Source: Corallococcus macrosporus (GTDB lineage: Bacteria; Myxococcota; Myxococcia; Myxococcales; Myxococcaceae). Taken from it: a DNA stretch of 64,000 bases. The notes under the pieces were generated by a model. It did no database searches. It saw only the letters and a program-made list of their open reading frames with translations, and was not told the origin of the DNA. The position numbers and the translations under genes were made by a program. This document shows, piece by piece, positions 7,699 to 14,916 of this stretch. The stretch covers positions 1,116,001 to 1,180,000 of the forward strand of contig NZ_JAFIMU010000007.1 in the NCBI RefSeq assembly GCF_017302985.1, given 5' to 3'. Numbering within the stretch: the first letter of the stretch is position 1; every line of letters begins with the position of its first letter.

Positions 7699-8580
7699 TC
7701 ACGCCAGCAACATGCCTCCGGTGACGCCCAGGATGTCGCCGTTGACGAAGCGGGACTCGTCGCACGCGAGGAACACGTAGGAGGGCGCCAGCTCCGCGGG
7801 CTGCGCGGGCCTGCCCGTGGGCGAGCTCTTGCCGAACTCCTTCACCTTCTCCCCGTCGAAGGACTGCGGGATGAGCGGCGTCCACACGGGGCCCGGCGCC
7901 ACGGCGTTCACCCGGATGCCCCGGCCGATGAGCTCCTGCGACAGGCCCTTGGTGAAGGCGACGATGGCGCCCTTCGTGGTCGCGTAGTCGAGGATCTCCG
8001 CCGAGGGCTGATACGCCTGGATGGACGCGGTGTTGATGATGGTCGCGCCCGGCTTCATGTGCGGCAGCGCGTACTTCACCATGTGGAACATCGCGAGGAT
8101 GTTGACCCGGAAGGTGCGCTCCACGCGCTCCGCGTCCAGCTCCTCGAACTTCTCCACCGCCTTGCCCTGGTAGGCGGCGTTGTTCACGAGCACGTCGATG
8201 CGGCCGAACTTCTTCACCGTGTCCTCGACGATGCGCTTGCAGGTGGCCTCCAGCGCCATGTCACCCGCCAGCGCCAGCGCCTGCCGTCCGGAGCCTTCAA
8301 TCACGCGGCGGGTGTGGCCCGCGTCGTCGCCCTCGTTGAGGTACGCGAACGCCACGTCCGCGCCTTCACGCGCGAAGGCCAGGCACACCGCGCGGCCAAT
8401 GCCGCTGTCGCCGCCGGTCACCAGCGCGACGCGGTCCTGCAGCCGGCCAAAGCCCTTGTATGACTGCTCGCCGTAGTCCGGCTCCGGGGACATGGCCCCC
8501 TCGTGGCCGGGCGCGGACTGCGTCTGCTCGGGGAAGGGCGGCTTGGGTCCGGCGGTGCGCGGGTCGGGATTGCGGGCCAT
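7699..8580 (-). CDS. SDR-family oxidoreductase (YghA / glucose-dehydrogenase-like)
   Basis: This 293-residue short-chain dehydrogenase has the cofactor motif TGGDSGIG (residues 55-62), the structural NNAA, and the catalytic set Ser186 (NTAS), Tyr199 and Lys203 (YATTK). The 50-residue N-terminal extension, rich in Pro and ending EQSYKGFGRLQDRVALVTGG, is typical of the YghA subgroup of NADP-dependent oxidoreductases. The C-terminus reads VNGDILGVTGGMLLA. The substrate is unknown. GGAG lies seven bases before the ATG. It is one of three genes that separate rpoN from hpf here. Confidence 0.93.
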   Translation of the reverse strand: MARNPDPRTAGPKPPFPEQTQSAPGHEGAMSPEPDYGEQSYKGFGRLQDRVALVTGGDSGIGRAVCLAFAREGADVAFAYLNEGDDAGHTRRVIEGSGRQALALAGDMALEATCKRIVEDTVKKFGRIDVLVNNAAYQGKAVEKFEELDAERVERTFRVNILAMFHMVKYALPHMKPGATIINTASIQAYQPSAEILDYATTKGAIVAFTKGLSQELIGRGIRVNAVAPGPVWTPLIPQSFDGEKVKEFGKSSPTGRPAQPAELAPSYVFLACDESRFVNGDILGVTGGMLLA

Positions 8581-8650
8581 GTCATCACTCCGTGGGGAAA
8601 AGGCGTTCCCTCACGGTGGAGGCGCTGGCGCGGGGCGGCAATCAAGCACC

Positions 8651-8680
8651 GGCCGCCTGCCCGGCCACCCCCCGGCGGCC
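8651..8680 (-). terminator. GC-rich stem-loop between lipoprotein gene and SDR gene
   Basis: GGCCGCC and GGCGGCC pair as a 7-bp stem across 16 bases, just after the lipoprotein stop on the minus strand. A nested GCCTGC/GCAGGC pair offers an alternative fold. It is a terminator candidate only. Confidence 0.3.
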
Positions 8681-8699
8681 CGCAGGCGCTGGAGAAACC

Positions 8700-9488
8700 T
8701 CAGGGCACCACGGACAGCACGAAGTCCTGCGAGTGGTAGATGGCCCCCGCGCACGACGCGACGCCCGTGCACTCGCCCACGGTGGCCTCCAGGTCCGCGG
8801 TCAGGGACAGGGTGTGGTTCGCCTGCGGGGTGCCAGCGGGGATGGCGATGGTGGCCTTGTTGCCGTCCTGCGTGACGCTGAGCACGCCGGGCGCCCTGCC
8901 CCCTTCGCGCAGGAGCAGCGCCTCCACGGAGCCGGGCACCTCCGTCGTGGGCTCCCAGAGGAAGTCATAGGACTGCCCCACACGCAGCTTGTCCGGGGTG
9001 CCCTCGCCCTGGAACGTGAACTTGCGCTTGGCCTTGGCCTTGAGGACCACCAGGCGCACGGTGCTGGAGGCGTCCTGGAGCTGCACGGTGATGTCCTCCA
9101 CCGGCTGGCGGCCCCAGGCGGCCGGGTCGAAGTTGAAGTAGGCGCGGCTGTTCTCGCACGCCTCCGCGCGGCCCCCCACGTCCGACGCGCCGCCCGGCAC
9201 CAGCGTCATGGGCTCGCCGTTGAGGGTGGCCGTGACGTCGTCCGCGAAGCGCGAGCACGGGCCGTCCGCCGCCAGCGAGTAGCTGACCGTGAAGCGGTGC
9301 GCGCCCTGCGCGTCCGGCGTCTCAGCGTCGTCCACGTCCGCCAGCGCGAAGGTGAGCGAGCGGTCCGACAGCTCCGCCAGCGACATCACCTTCGTCTCGC
9401 CGCCGCCACAGCCGGTGAGCGCCACCAGCGCCCCCAGGGCGGTGAGGCGGGAAACGGTTCGACGCGGGCTCGGAGCGATGAGGGTCAT
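8700..9488 (-). CDS. Lipoprotein of unknown function
   Basis: The protein has 262 residues from the ATG at 9488; a GTG at 9500 would add four. The N-terminus has arginines, a hydrophobic stretch (LTALGALVA) and the lipobox LTGC, so it is a lipoprotein. The mature part begins with Gly-rich GGGETKVMSL and seems to consist of beta-strand repeats resembling Ig-like or adhesin-type domains (phrases such as YSLAADGPC, VQLQDASSTVRLVVLKAK). Cysteines in ACENSRA and VGECTGVASCAGA may form disulfides. I do not recognise the family. It follows the GNAT gene by 18 bases on the same strand. Confidence 0.8.
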   Translation of the reverse strand: MTLIAPSPRRTVSRLTALGALVALTGCGGGETKVMSLAELSDRSLTFALADVDDAETPDAQGAHRFTVSYSLAADGPCSRFADDVTATLNGEPMTLVPGGASDVGGRAEACENSRAYFNFDPAAWGRQPVEDITVQLQDASSTVRLVVLKAKAKRKFTFQGEGTPDKLRVGQSYDFLWEPTTEVPGSVEALLLREGGRAPGVLSVTQDGNKATIAIPAGTPQANHTLSLTADLEATVGECTGVASCAGAIYHSQDFVLSVVP

Positions 9489-9506
9489 GGCGGCCGGCAC
9501 CCTAGC

Positions 9507-10145
9507 TCACTCCCGCGCCAGCAGTCCTTCGAGCCGCGCCTTCACGCCCGGCCACTCGGTGTCGATGAACCCGTAGTACGCGCTGTCCCGCACCACGCCG
9601 CCGCGCACCAGCATGTGATTGCGCAGGATGCCCTCGAAGGTGGCGCCCAGCCGCTCGATGGCGGCGCGCGAGCGCACGTTGCGCCGGTCGGTCTTGAGCT
9701 GCACGCGCATCACGCCCAGCGTCTCGAAGGCGTGCGTGAGCAGCAGGTACTTGCACTCGGTGTTCACCCGCGTGCGCCACGCCCGCCGCGCCAGCCACGT
9801 GGAGCCGATCTCCAGCGTGCGGTAGTCGCGCGAGATGTCCAGGTAGCGCGTGGTGCCCACCACGTCCCCGCTCGCCCGCTCACGGATGGCGAAGGGCCGC
9901 TCCGTGCCCGCGGCGGTCGCCTTCAGCGCGCCGGCGACGTAGTCCGCGACGTCCGCCTCCGTGCGCAGCACGCGTGAGAAGTGGGTGAAGACCTCCGGCT
10001 CGCAGAGCGCCGCGAGCGCGGGCACGTGCTCCAGGGTCAGGGGCTCCAGCCGCACCGTCCGCCCCTCCAGGGTGACGGGCGGGACGACGAGCGGCACGGG
10101 GTCACGGCGGGGAACGCCGACGTCATGGGGGAGCACGGGGTCCAT
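9507..10145 (-). CDS. GNAT-family N-acetyltransferase (RimJ/RimL-like)
   Basis: This 212-residue protein looks like the RimJ/RimL type: VTLEGRTVRLEPLTLEHVPALA at the start, the substrate strand RPFAIRERASGDVVGTTRYLDI, and the acetyl-CoA segment with NVRSRAAIERLGATFEGILR near the C-terminus, which is the usual end of the fold (NxxSxxxxExxGF type). Targets of the family include ribosomal-protein N-termini, small amines and antibiotics; the target here is unknown. The start ATG is at the centre of a 14-base palindrome and no good ribosome-binding site is seen, so a GTG three codons later could also be used. Confidence 0.9.
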   Translation of the reverse strand: MDPVLPHDVGVPRRDPVPLVVPPVTLEGRTVRLEPLTLEHVPALAALCEPEVFTHFSRVLRTEADVADYVAGALKATAAGTERPFAIRERASGDVVGTTRYLDISRDYRTLEIGSTWLARRAWRTRVNTECKYLLLTHAFETLGVMRVQLKTDRRNVRSRAAIERLGATFEGILRNHMLVRGGVVRDSAYYGFIDTEWPGVKARLEGLLARE

Positions 10146-10151
10146 GGACCC
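10138..10151. promoter_or_regulatory. 14-base perfect palindrome over the GNAT start codon
   Basis: GGGTCCATGGACCC is a perfect palindrome centred on the predicted start codon of the acetyltransferase gene (ATG at 10145 on the minus strand). It may hide the start in a hairpin or be a protein binding site. Confidence 0.4.
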
Positions 10152-10167
10152 GCTTCATGCTCCAACC

Positions 10168-10204
10168 CCGGCCCTGGCGTGCAGGGCCGGTTCCGACAAA
10201 CCGG
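10168..10204 (-). terminator. Two overlapping hairpins after rpoN
   Basis: A 9-bp stem (CCGGCCCTG 10168-10176 with CAGGGCCGG 10182-10190, 5-base loop) follows the rpoN stop. A second stem (CCGGTT 10187-10192 with AACCGG 10199-10204) shares bases 10187-10190 with it, so the two cannot form together. The first is a likely terminator; the pair has an attenuator-like layout. Confidence 0.5.
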
Positions 10205-10219
10205 CTGGACCAGCGGCTT

Positions 10220-11740
10220 CTAGAAGTACTTCTTGCGCTTGCTGCTGGGGAGGATGCCCAGCACCTCGCGGTACTTGGCCACCGTGCGGCGGGCGATCTC
10301 CGTGCCCTGCGAGCGCAAGAGCTCCACGATCTTCTGGTCCGAGTACGGGTTGCGCGGGTCTTCCTGCGACACGAGCTGCTTGATGTGGTGCTTCACGGCC
10401 TCGCTGGCCGTGTCCTCGCCGGACACGCGCGCGATGGACGAGTTGAAGAAGTACTTCAGCTCGAAGATGCCCTGCGGCGTGTGGACGTACTTGCTCGTGG
10501 TGACGCGGCTGACGGTGGACTCGTGCATGCCGATGTCCTCCGCCACGTCGCGCAGGATGAGGGGCTTGAGGTGCGAGATGCCCTTGTCCAGGAAGTCCCG
10601 CTGGAACTTCACGATGCTCTCGGTGACCTTGTAGATGGTCCGCTGCCGCTGGTGGATGGAGCGGATGAGCCACATCGCGCTGCGCAGCTTGTCCTGGATG
10701 AACTCCTTCGTCTGCCCGGGGCTCACCGCGCCCGTCTTGAGCGCGTTCCGGTACATGCCGGAGATGCGCAGCTTGGACAGGCCGTCGTCGTTGAGGACCA
10801 CGGTGTAGTCCTCGTCCCCCAGCTTGTAGACGAAGACGTCGGGGGTGATGTACTGCGCGTCATCCCCGCTGAAGTTGCGGCCCGGCCGAGGGTCCAGCTT
10901 CGGGAGCAGCTTCGCCGCCGCGACCACCTCTTCCAACGTGACCTTGAGGTCCTTGGCGATGGCCGGGAGGTTCTTGCTCTCCAGGTACTTCATGTGGCGC
11001 TTGATGATGAGGCCCAGCAGCGCCGCGTTCGGGTCCTTCATCGCCTGCAGCTGGATGAGCAGGCACTCCTGCAGGTCGCGCGCGCCGCAGCCCCGGGGCT
11101 CCAGGTTCTGGATGCGGCGCAGGGTGCGCTCGGCCACGTGCATGGGCACGTCCGCCTCGTTGGACAGGCGGATGAGCGGGTCGCCTTCAATCTCCGGCAG
11201 CTTGAGGTAGCCGTCGTCGTCCAGGTTCCCCAGGATGAGCACCGCCACGCGGCGCTCGGCCTCGTTGAGCCGCAGCGTGCCCAGCTGCTCCTGGAGGTGG
11301 TCGACCAGGTCCTCCTTCTTCACCATGTTGGCTTCGAACGACGGCAGGTCGTCCGTGGCCACGTTGCCCTTGTTGGAGGCGGTGGTGGGCTCGTTGAACT
11401 GGTAGCTGTTGAGGTAGGACTCCCAGTCGATCTCCGGGGGGCCCTCGCCGTCCGCCTTGAACTCCTGGGCGGTCTCCGGCGTCGCGGACGGCAGGTCCAC
11501 GTCGCGCGAGATTTCCGTGTTGTCCGCTTCGAGCGAGGCCTCGCCAGGCTCCTTCTCGCTCACCTCGCCGGGCATGCCCTCCTCGGGCTGCTCCAGCAGG
11601 GGGTTCTGCTCCATCTCCTCGCGGACCTGGTCCAGGAGCTCCATTCGCGAGAGCTGGAGGAGCTTGATGGCCTGCTGCAGCTGGGGCGTCATCACCAGCT
11701 GCTGCGCGAGCTTCAGGCTCTGTTTGAGTTCCATCGCCAT
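10220..11740 (-). CDS. rpoN: RNA polymerase sigma-54 factor
   Basis: This 506-residue protein directs RNA polymerase to -24/-12 promoters and needs NtrC-type ATPases for open-complex formation. Region I is the N-terminal Gln/Leu-rich segment (MELKQSLKLAQQLVMTPQLQ, then AIKLLQLSRMELLDQV). An acidic region II follows to about residue 130. The core-binding domain has LEPRGCGARDLQECLLIQL. The DNA-binding part has the helix-turn-helix (DIGMHESTVSRVTTSKYV) and the diagnostic RpoN box ARRTVAKYRE (about 483-492), followed by a basic tail. GGAG lies 10 bases before the ATG at 11740. It sits directly after lptB, as in most proteobacteria. A sigma-54-like promoter lies before the gene itself. Confidence 0.98.
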   Translation of the reverse strand: MAMELKQSLKLAQQLVMTPQLQQAIKLLQLSRMELLDQVREEMEQNPLLEQPEEGMPGEVSEKEPGEASLEADNTEISRDVDLPSATPETAQEFKADGEGPPEIDWESYLNSYQFNEPTTASNKGNVATDDLPSFEANMVKKEDLVDHLQEQLGTLRLNEAERRVAVLILGNLDDDGYLKLPEIEGDPLIRLSNEADVPMHVAERTLRRIQNLEPRGCGARDLQECLLIQLQAMKDPNAALLGLIIKRHMKYLESKNLPAIAKDLKVTLEEVVAAAKLLPKLDPRPGRNFSGDDAQYITPDVFVYKLGDEDYTVVLNDDGLSKLRISGMYRNALKTGAVSPGQTKEFIQDKLRSAMWLIRSIHQRQRTIYKVTESIVKFQRDFLDKGISHLKPLILRDVAEDIGMHESTVSRVTTSKYVHTPQGIFELKYFFNSSIARVSGEDTASEAVKHHIKQLVSQEDPRNPYSDQKIVELLRSQGTEIARRTVAKYREVLGILPSSKRKKYF

Positions 11741-11771
11741 GTGGGGGCGTCTCCGAAAGGCTAGCGGGCCA

Positions 11772-11794
11772 CTTGATTGGAGGTTCCAATCAAG
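11772..11794. promoter_or_regulatory. 10-bp inverted repeat upstream of rpoN
   Basis: CTTGATTGGA and TCCAATCAAG are a perfect 10-bp inverted repeat with a 3-base centre. It is conspicuously A/T-rich for this DNA. It overlaps the -12 element and predicted start of the sigma-54-like promoter, the position expected of a repressor operator. Confidence 0.65.
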
Positions 11795-11804
11795 GACCGT
11801 GCCA
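11789..11804 (-). promoter_or_regulatory. Sigma-54-type promoter upstream of rpoN
   Basis: On the minus strand the sequence is TGGCACG, GTCC, TTGAT. The sigma-54 consensus is TGGCACG, four bases, TTGC(A/T). Only the C of the -12 GC is changed (to A); spacing is exact. A start near 11778 would give a 5' leader of about 38 bases. The -12 mismatch may make it weak. Confidence 0.55.
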
Positions 11805-11992
11805 ACCTAACAAGGACCCCCGGCCACGTCCAGTGCCCCAGCGCGTGGTTTCTGATTTGCAGCGTGAAAAATCCGCTGGAAATCCGACAGGTTGTCGCAA
11901 CCCCCGCCTGCCTGGCTGATGTTCAAACGTCGACGCAAAAGTGGGGCCAACTTCACCCCGAGCATCTGGAGACATACGGGGAGGACGGCTTT

Positions 11993-12733
11993 TCACGGAG
12001 CCTGGAGACGGAACCGGTCTCCCAGGTAGACGGCCCTCGCGCGGGCGGACCCTGCGATCTGCGCGGGGGTGCCCTCCTCGAGGATCTGCCCCTGTGCGAT
12101 GATGTACGCCCGGTCACAGATGCCCAGGGTGTCCTGGACGTTGTGGTCGGTGATGAGGATGCCCAGGCCCCGCTCGCGCAGGAGGTGAATCTGGCGCTGG
12201 AGGTCGCCCACGTTGATGGGGTCCACGCCGGCGAAGGGCTCGTCGAAGAGGATGAAGCGGGGGGCGGGGATGAGGCTGCGGGCAATCTCCGCGCGCCGCC
12301 GCTCGCCGCCGGAGAGCGTCTCGCCCCAGGACTCGGCGACGTGGGAGAGGCCGAACTCCTCCAGGAGGGTGTCCGCGCGCTGCTTGCGGTCCTGGGCGGT
12401 GAGTCCCTTCTGGAGCTCCAGCACGGCGAGGAAGTTCTCGCGCACCGTGAGCTTGCGGAAGACGGAGGCCTCCTGCGGCAGGTAGCCCACGCCGCGGCGG
12501 GCGCGGCGGTGCATGGGCAGGTGGGTGAGGTCCTCGTCGCCCACGCGCACCCGGCCCGCGTCCGGCGTCACCAGCCCCACGACCATGTTGAAGCTGGTCG
12601 TCTTGCCGGCGCCGTTGGGGCCCAGCAGGCCCACGACCTCCCCCGGAGCGACGTTGAAGGACACGTCGCGGACCACCTGGCGCTTGCGGAAGGACTTCTT
12701 GAGCCCTTCGGCGAACAGCTTCTCGCCGCTCAT
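11993..12733 (-). CDS. lptB: LPS export ABC transporter ATP-binding protein
   Basis: LptB (246 residues) is the ATPase of the LptB2FGC complex that pulls lipopolysaccharide from the inner membrane toward the outer membrane. Walker A is GPNGAGKTT (about 38-46), the Q-loop region is [15 protein letters not shown], the signature is LSGGERRR (140-147), and Walker B is FILFDEP (160-166). TDHNV carries the switch His, as in LptB proteins. The ATG at 12733 overlaps the lptA stop (ATGA), so the two are coupled. The open frame upstream to 13009 is a shadow of lptA. Confidence 0.97.
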   Translation of the reverse strand: MSGEKLFAEGLKKSFRKRQVVRDVSFNVAPGEVVGLLGPNGAGKTTSFNMVVGLVTPDAGRVRVGDEDLTHLPMHRRARRGVGYLPQEASVFRKLTVRENFLAVLELQKGLTAQDRKQRADTLLEEFGLSHVAESWGETLSGGERRRAEIARSLIPAPRFILFDEPFAGVDPINVGDLQRQIHLLRERGLGILITDHNVQDTLGICDRAYIIAQGQILEEGTPAQIAGSARARAVYLGDRFRLQAP

Positions 12734-13383
12734 GGCGTCGTGCCCGCCGGCGGCTTGGGCGCGGGGGCCTTCTTGCGGGTGCCGGGGACGGCGGTGGTGG
12801 ACGGGGAGTCCACGAGGATGCGGGCGTTCTCCACCTCCAGGCGCTCGTTGCCCAGGATGAGGCGCACCTTGGTGCCGGTGAGGTAGGTGTTGCCCTGCCG
12901 GGCCTCCGGGGAGCCCGTCACCACCAGCACGCCCGAGGGCACGTCGTAGTCCGCGCGCTCGCCCCGGGCCTGCCGGTCGCCGTCCACGGCGCGCACGTTG
13001 CCGGCGCACACCACGCGCGTCACCTGGCGGGTGGCGTTGTAGTAGCCGGTCATCTTGTCGCAGCGGATGTCCATGGTCTGGTGCTTCACCACCACGTTGC
13101 CGGTGAGCACCGCCTGGTTGCGGTCGCCGGTGACGTGGTCCGCGGACAGGTCCACCGGGTTGCGCAGGCCCGTGGGCGCCAGGGACGCGCCCGGCGCGGG
13201 CGTGGGCGCGGCCGGAGTGCTCGCGGCGGGAGTGGCCGGGGCAGCGGCACCGGGCCTGGCGGCGGGAGCAGCCGGCGCGGAGGCACCGGGCTTCGCGGCG
13301 GGCGCGGCCGGGGTGGCCTGCGCGACGGCCTGCGGGGACGCGGGCTGGGCCAGGAACAGCGCCATCACGAGGAACTCAATCAC
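12730..13383 (-). CDS. lptA: LPS transport periplasmic protein LptA with Pro/Ala-rich linker
   Basis: LptA forms the periplasmic bridge for lipopolysaccharide between LptC and LptD. The OstA/LptA domain is the last ~140 residues: [59 protein letters not shown] and [21 protein letters not shown] chose the GTG at 13383, which overlaps the lptC stop (GTGA) and has GGTGGAG 7 bases upstream; it gives a hydrophobic signal sequence [19 protein letters not shown]. An ATG at 13365 is the alternative. Unusual is the roughly 60-residue Pro/Ala/Gly-rich segment between the signal peptide and the domain, and the short Lys/Pro tail. Confidence 0.88.
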   Translation of the reverse strand: MIEFLVMALFLAQPASPQAVAQATPAAPAAKPGASAPAAPAARPGAAAPATPAASTPAAPTPAPGASLAPTGLRNPVDLSADHVTGDRNQAVLTGNVVVKHQTMDIRCDKMTGYYNATRQVTRVVCAGNVRAVDGDRQARGERADYDVPSGVLVVTGSPEARQGNTYLTGTKVRLILGNERLEVENARILVDSPSTTAVPGTRKKAPAPKPPAGTTP

Positions 13384-13931
13384 TCCGTCGCTCCACCCAG
13401 CGCGGCTTGGACCGCGCCCTCGAAGGTGAACGTCTGGTCCGCGGCGGACAGCGTGAAGCGGTCCGCGCGCATCTGGTAGTCGGGGCCCTTCATCGTCACG
13501 CCCTCCTCGCCGTGGGCCCGCCGCGAGTCGGCGTTGTAGGTAAGCCGGGGGGTGTTGGCCACCATCCCCTCTCCCGTCCGCACGACGACGCCGCCGGTGC
13601 CCACCCACGTCTTGGACGCGAGGCTGCCGTCCATATTCGGCGCGGTGATGGTGGTGCCCTCCGGCGTGGAGGAGGCCGAGCCCTGGGCGCTCTTCCCGGG
13701 GGGCAGGCGCACGACGACGTCGGTGGCCTGCACCTCGCCGCCCGCGCGCCGGTAGAGGACGCGGGAGGCGGTGCCGGAGACCTGGAGCGCGTCGCCTTCG
13801 TAGGAGCGCAGGCGCGCGCCCTCCAGCACCACGTCCGGGCGCGGCTCGTTCGCGGCGCCCGGGGCCGGACGGCGCGGCGCGCAGGCGGTGGCGAGGAGTC
13901 CCAGGAAGCTCAAGGCAAGCAGGCGCGGCAC
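13380..13931 (-). CDS. lptC: LptC-like LPS export lipoprotein
   Basis: The 183-residue protein is a predicted lipoprotein with an OstA-like beta-jellyroll, matching LptC in role and position before lptA. The GTG start at 13931 has AAGGAGG five bases upstream. The signal sequence VPRLLALSFLGLLATAC ends in the lipobox ATAC. The beta-strand repeats are seen as LEGARLRSYEGDALQVSGTA, VGTGGVVVRTGEGMVANTPR and MKGPDYQMRADRFTLSAADQ. In E. coli LptC is held by a membrane helix; here a lipid anchor is likely instead. It lies 13 bases after the acyltransferase gene on the same strand. Confidence 0.85.
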   Translation of the reverse strand: MPRLLALSFLGLLATACAPRRPAPGAANEPRPDVVLEGARLRSYEGDALQVSGTASRVLYRRAGGEVQATDVVVRLPPGKSAQGSASSTPEGTTITAPNMDGSLASKTWVGTGGVVVRTGEGMVANTPRLTYNADSRRAHGEEGVTMKGPDYQMRADRFTLSAADQTFTFEGAVQAALGGATE

Positions 13932-13944
13932 GAGGCCCTCCTTA

Positions 13945-14898
13945 TCACCGCGCCGGGGCGGACGGTGCGCCGGCAAGGGCCGGGGGAACGTCCTGGGGAG
14001 GACGCGTCTTCCAGCGCTGATGCATCCACACCCACTGTTCGGGGGCGCGGCGGATGGCCGCCTCGATGCGCTGCGACAGCGCGGCGGTGAGCGCCTGCAC
14101 GGCCGCTTCACGCTCCGTCGCGTCCGGGGGCGGCACCTCCTCCATGGTGAGCCGGTAGCCCTGCCCGTCGCGCTGGCAGAAGCCCACCACCACCGCCGCG
14201 CCGGTGCGCAGCGCCAGGTCCGCCGCCGCGCGCGGGGTGGCCGCCAGCTCCCCGAAGAAGGGCACGAAGACGGACTGCACCCTGGTGTCCTGGTCGATGA
14301 GGATGCCCAGGATTTCGCCGCTGCGCAGCGCGCGGAGCATGGCCCGGGCCGCGCCCTCCTGGCCGCGCCAGATGCTGCGCACCCCGCCCTTCGCCCGGAA
14401 GTCCTCCACCAGCGCGGTGAGGCGCGGGTCGCTGGTCTCCTTGGCGATGCTCTGGCTGGGGTAGCCCGCCCTCGCCACGCGCCGGGCGAGCAGCTCCCAG
14501 TTGCCCACGTGGCCGGACACGAAGACGACGCCCTTCCCCTTCGCCAGCGCGGCCTCCAGCACCCGGCGGTCCTCGTCCGGCCAGGACACCAGGGACTCCA
14601 GCCCGGCGTCCAGCGCACGCGCGGAGGCCACCTCCAGGGCGGCCGCGGCCAGGTGGCGGAAGGCGTCACGGGCGAGCGCGTCACGCTCCGCCCCGGTCTT
14701 CTCCGGAAAGGCCCGGGCCAGCGACTTGAGGGCCTTCTGCCGCTCCCTGGCCGCGAAGGCGTAGGCCCAGCCGCCCAGGGTCATGCCCAGGGTGCGGGCC
14801 ATCCCCAGCGGCAGGAACTGGAGCAGGCGCAACATCCCGGCGATGAGCAGGTAGCGCAGGTAACGCTTGAGGCGCTTTGTTAAAGGGGGACGCTCCAC
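13945..14898 (-). CDS. LpxL-type lipid A / lysophospholipid acyltransferase
   Basis: This 317-residue inner-membrane enzyme belongs to the LpxL/LpxM (HtrB) family that adds secondary acyl chains to lipid A. The catalytic HX4E motif is GHVGNWE (His130, Glu135). Other family marks are an N-terminal helix region LRYLLIAGMLRLLQFLPLG, ARERQKALKSLARAFPEKTG, IGILIDQDTRVQSVFVPFFG and the C-terminal PEQWVWMHQRWKTRPP. The GTG at 14898 is chosen because GGAG lies seven bases upstream; the frame extends to 14958 but would overlap astB. It leads the lptC-lptA-lptB series, which fits an envelope operon. Confidence 0.9.
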   Translation of the reverse strand: MERPPLTKRLKRYLRYLLIAGMLRLLQFLPLGMARTLGMTLGGWAYAFAARERQKALKSLARAFPEKTGAERDALARDAFRHLAAAALEVASARALDAGLESLVSWPDEDRRVLEAALAKGKGVVFVSGHVGNWELLARRVARAGYPSQSIAKETSDPRLTALVEDFRAKGGVRSIWRGQEGAARAMLRALRSGEILGILIDQDTRVQSVFVPFFGELAATPRAAADLALRTGAAVVVGFCQRDGQGYRLTMEEVPPPDATEREAAVQALTAALSQRIEAAIRRAPEQWVWMHQRWKTRPPQDVPPALAGAPSAPAR

Positions 14899-14916
14899 GA
14901 CGCGTCTCCATATCCC

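Larger units (their letters stand above)
11741..11992. other. 252-base region between lptB and rpoN
   Basis: No gene is seen. The rpoN-proximal third has an A/T-rich inverted repeat and a sigma-54-like site, both listed separately. The remainder, next to the lptB stop, shows no obvious terminator hairpin. Confidence 0.6.
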
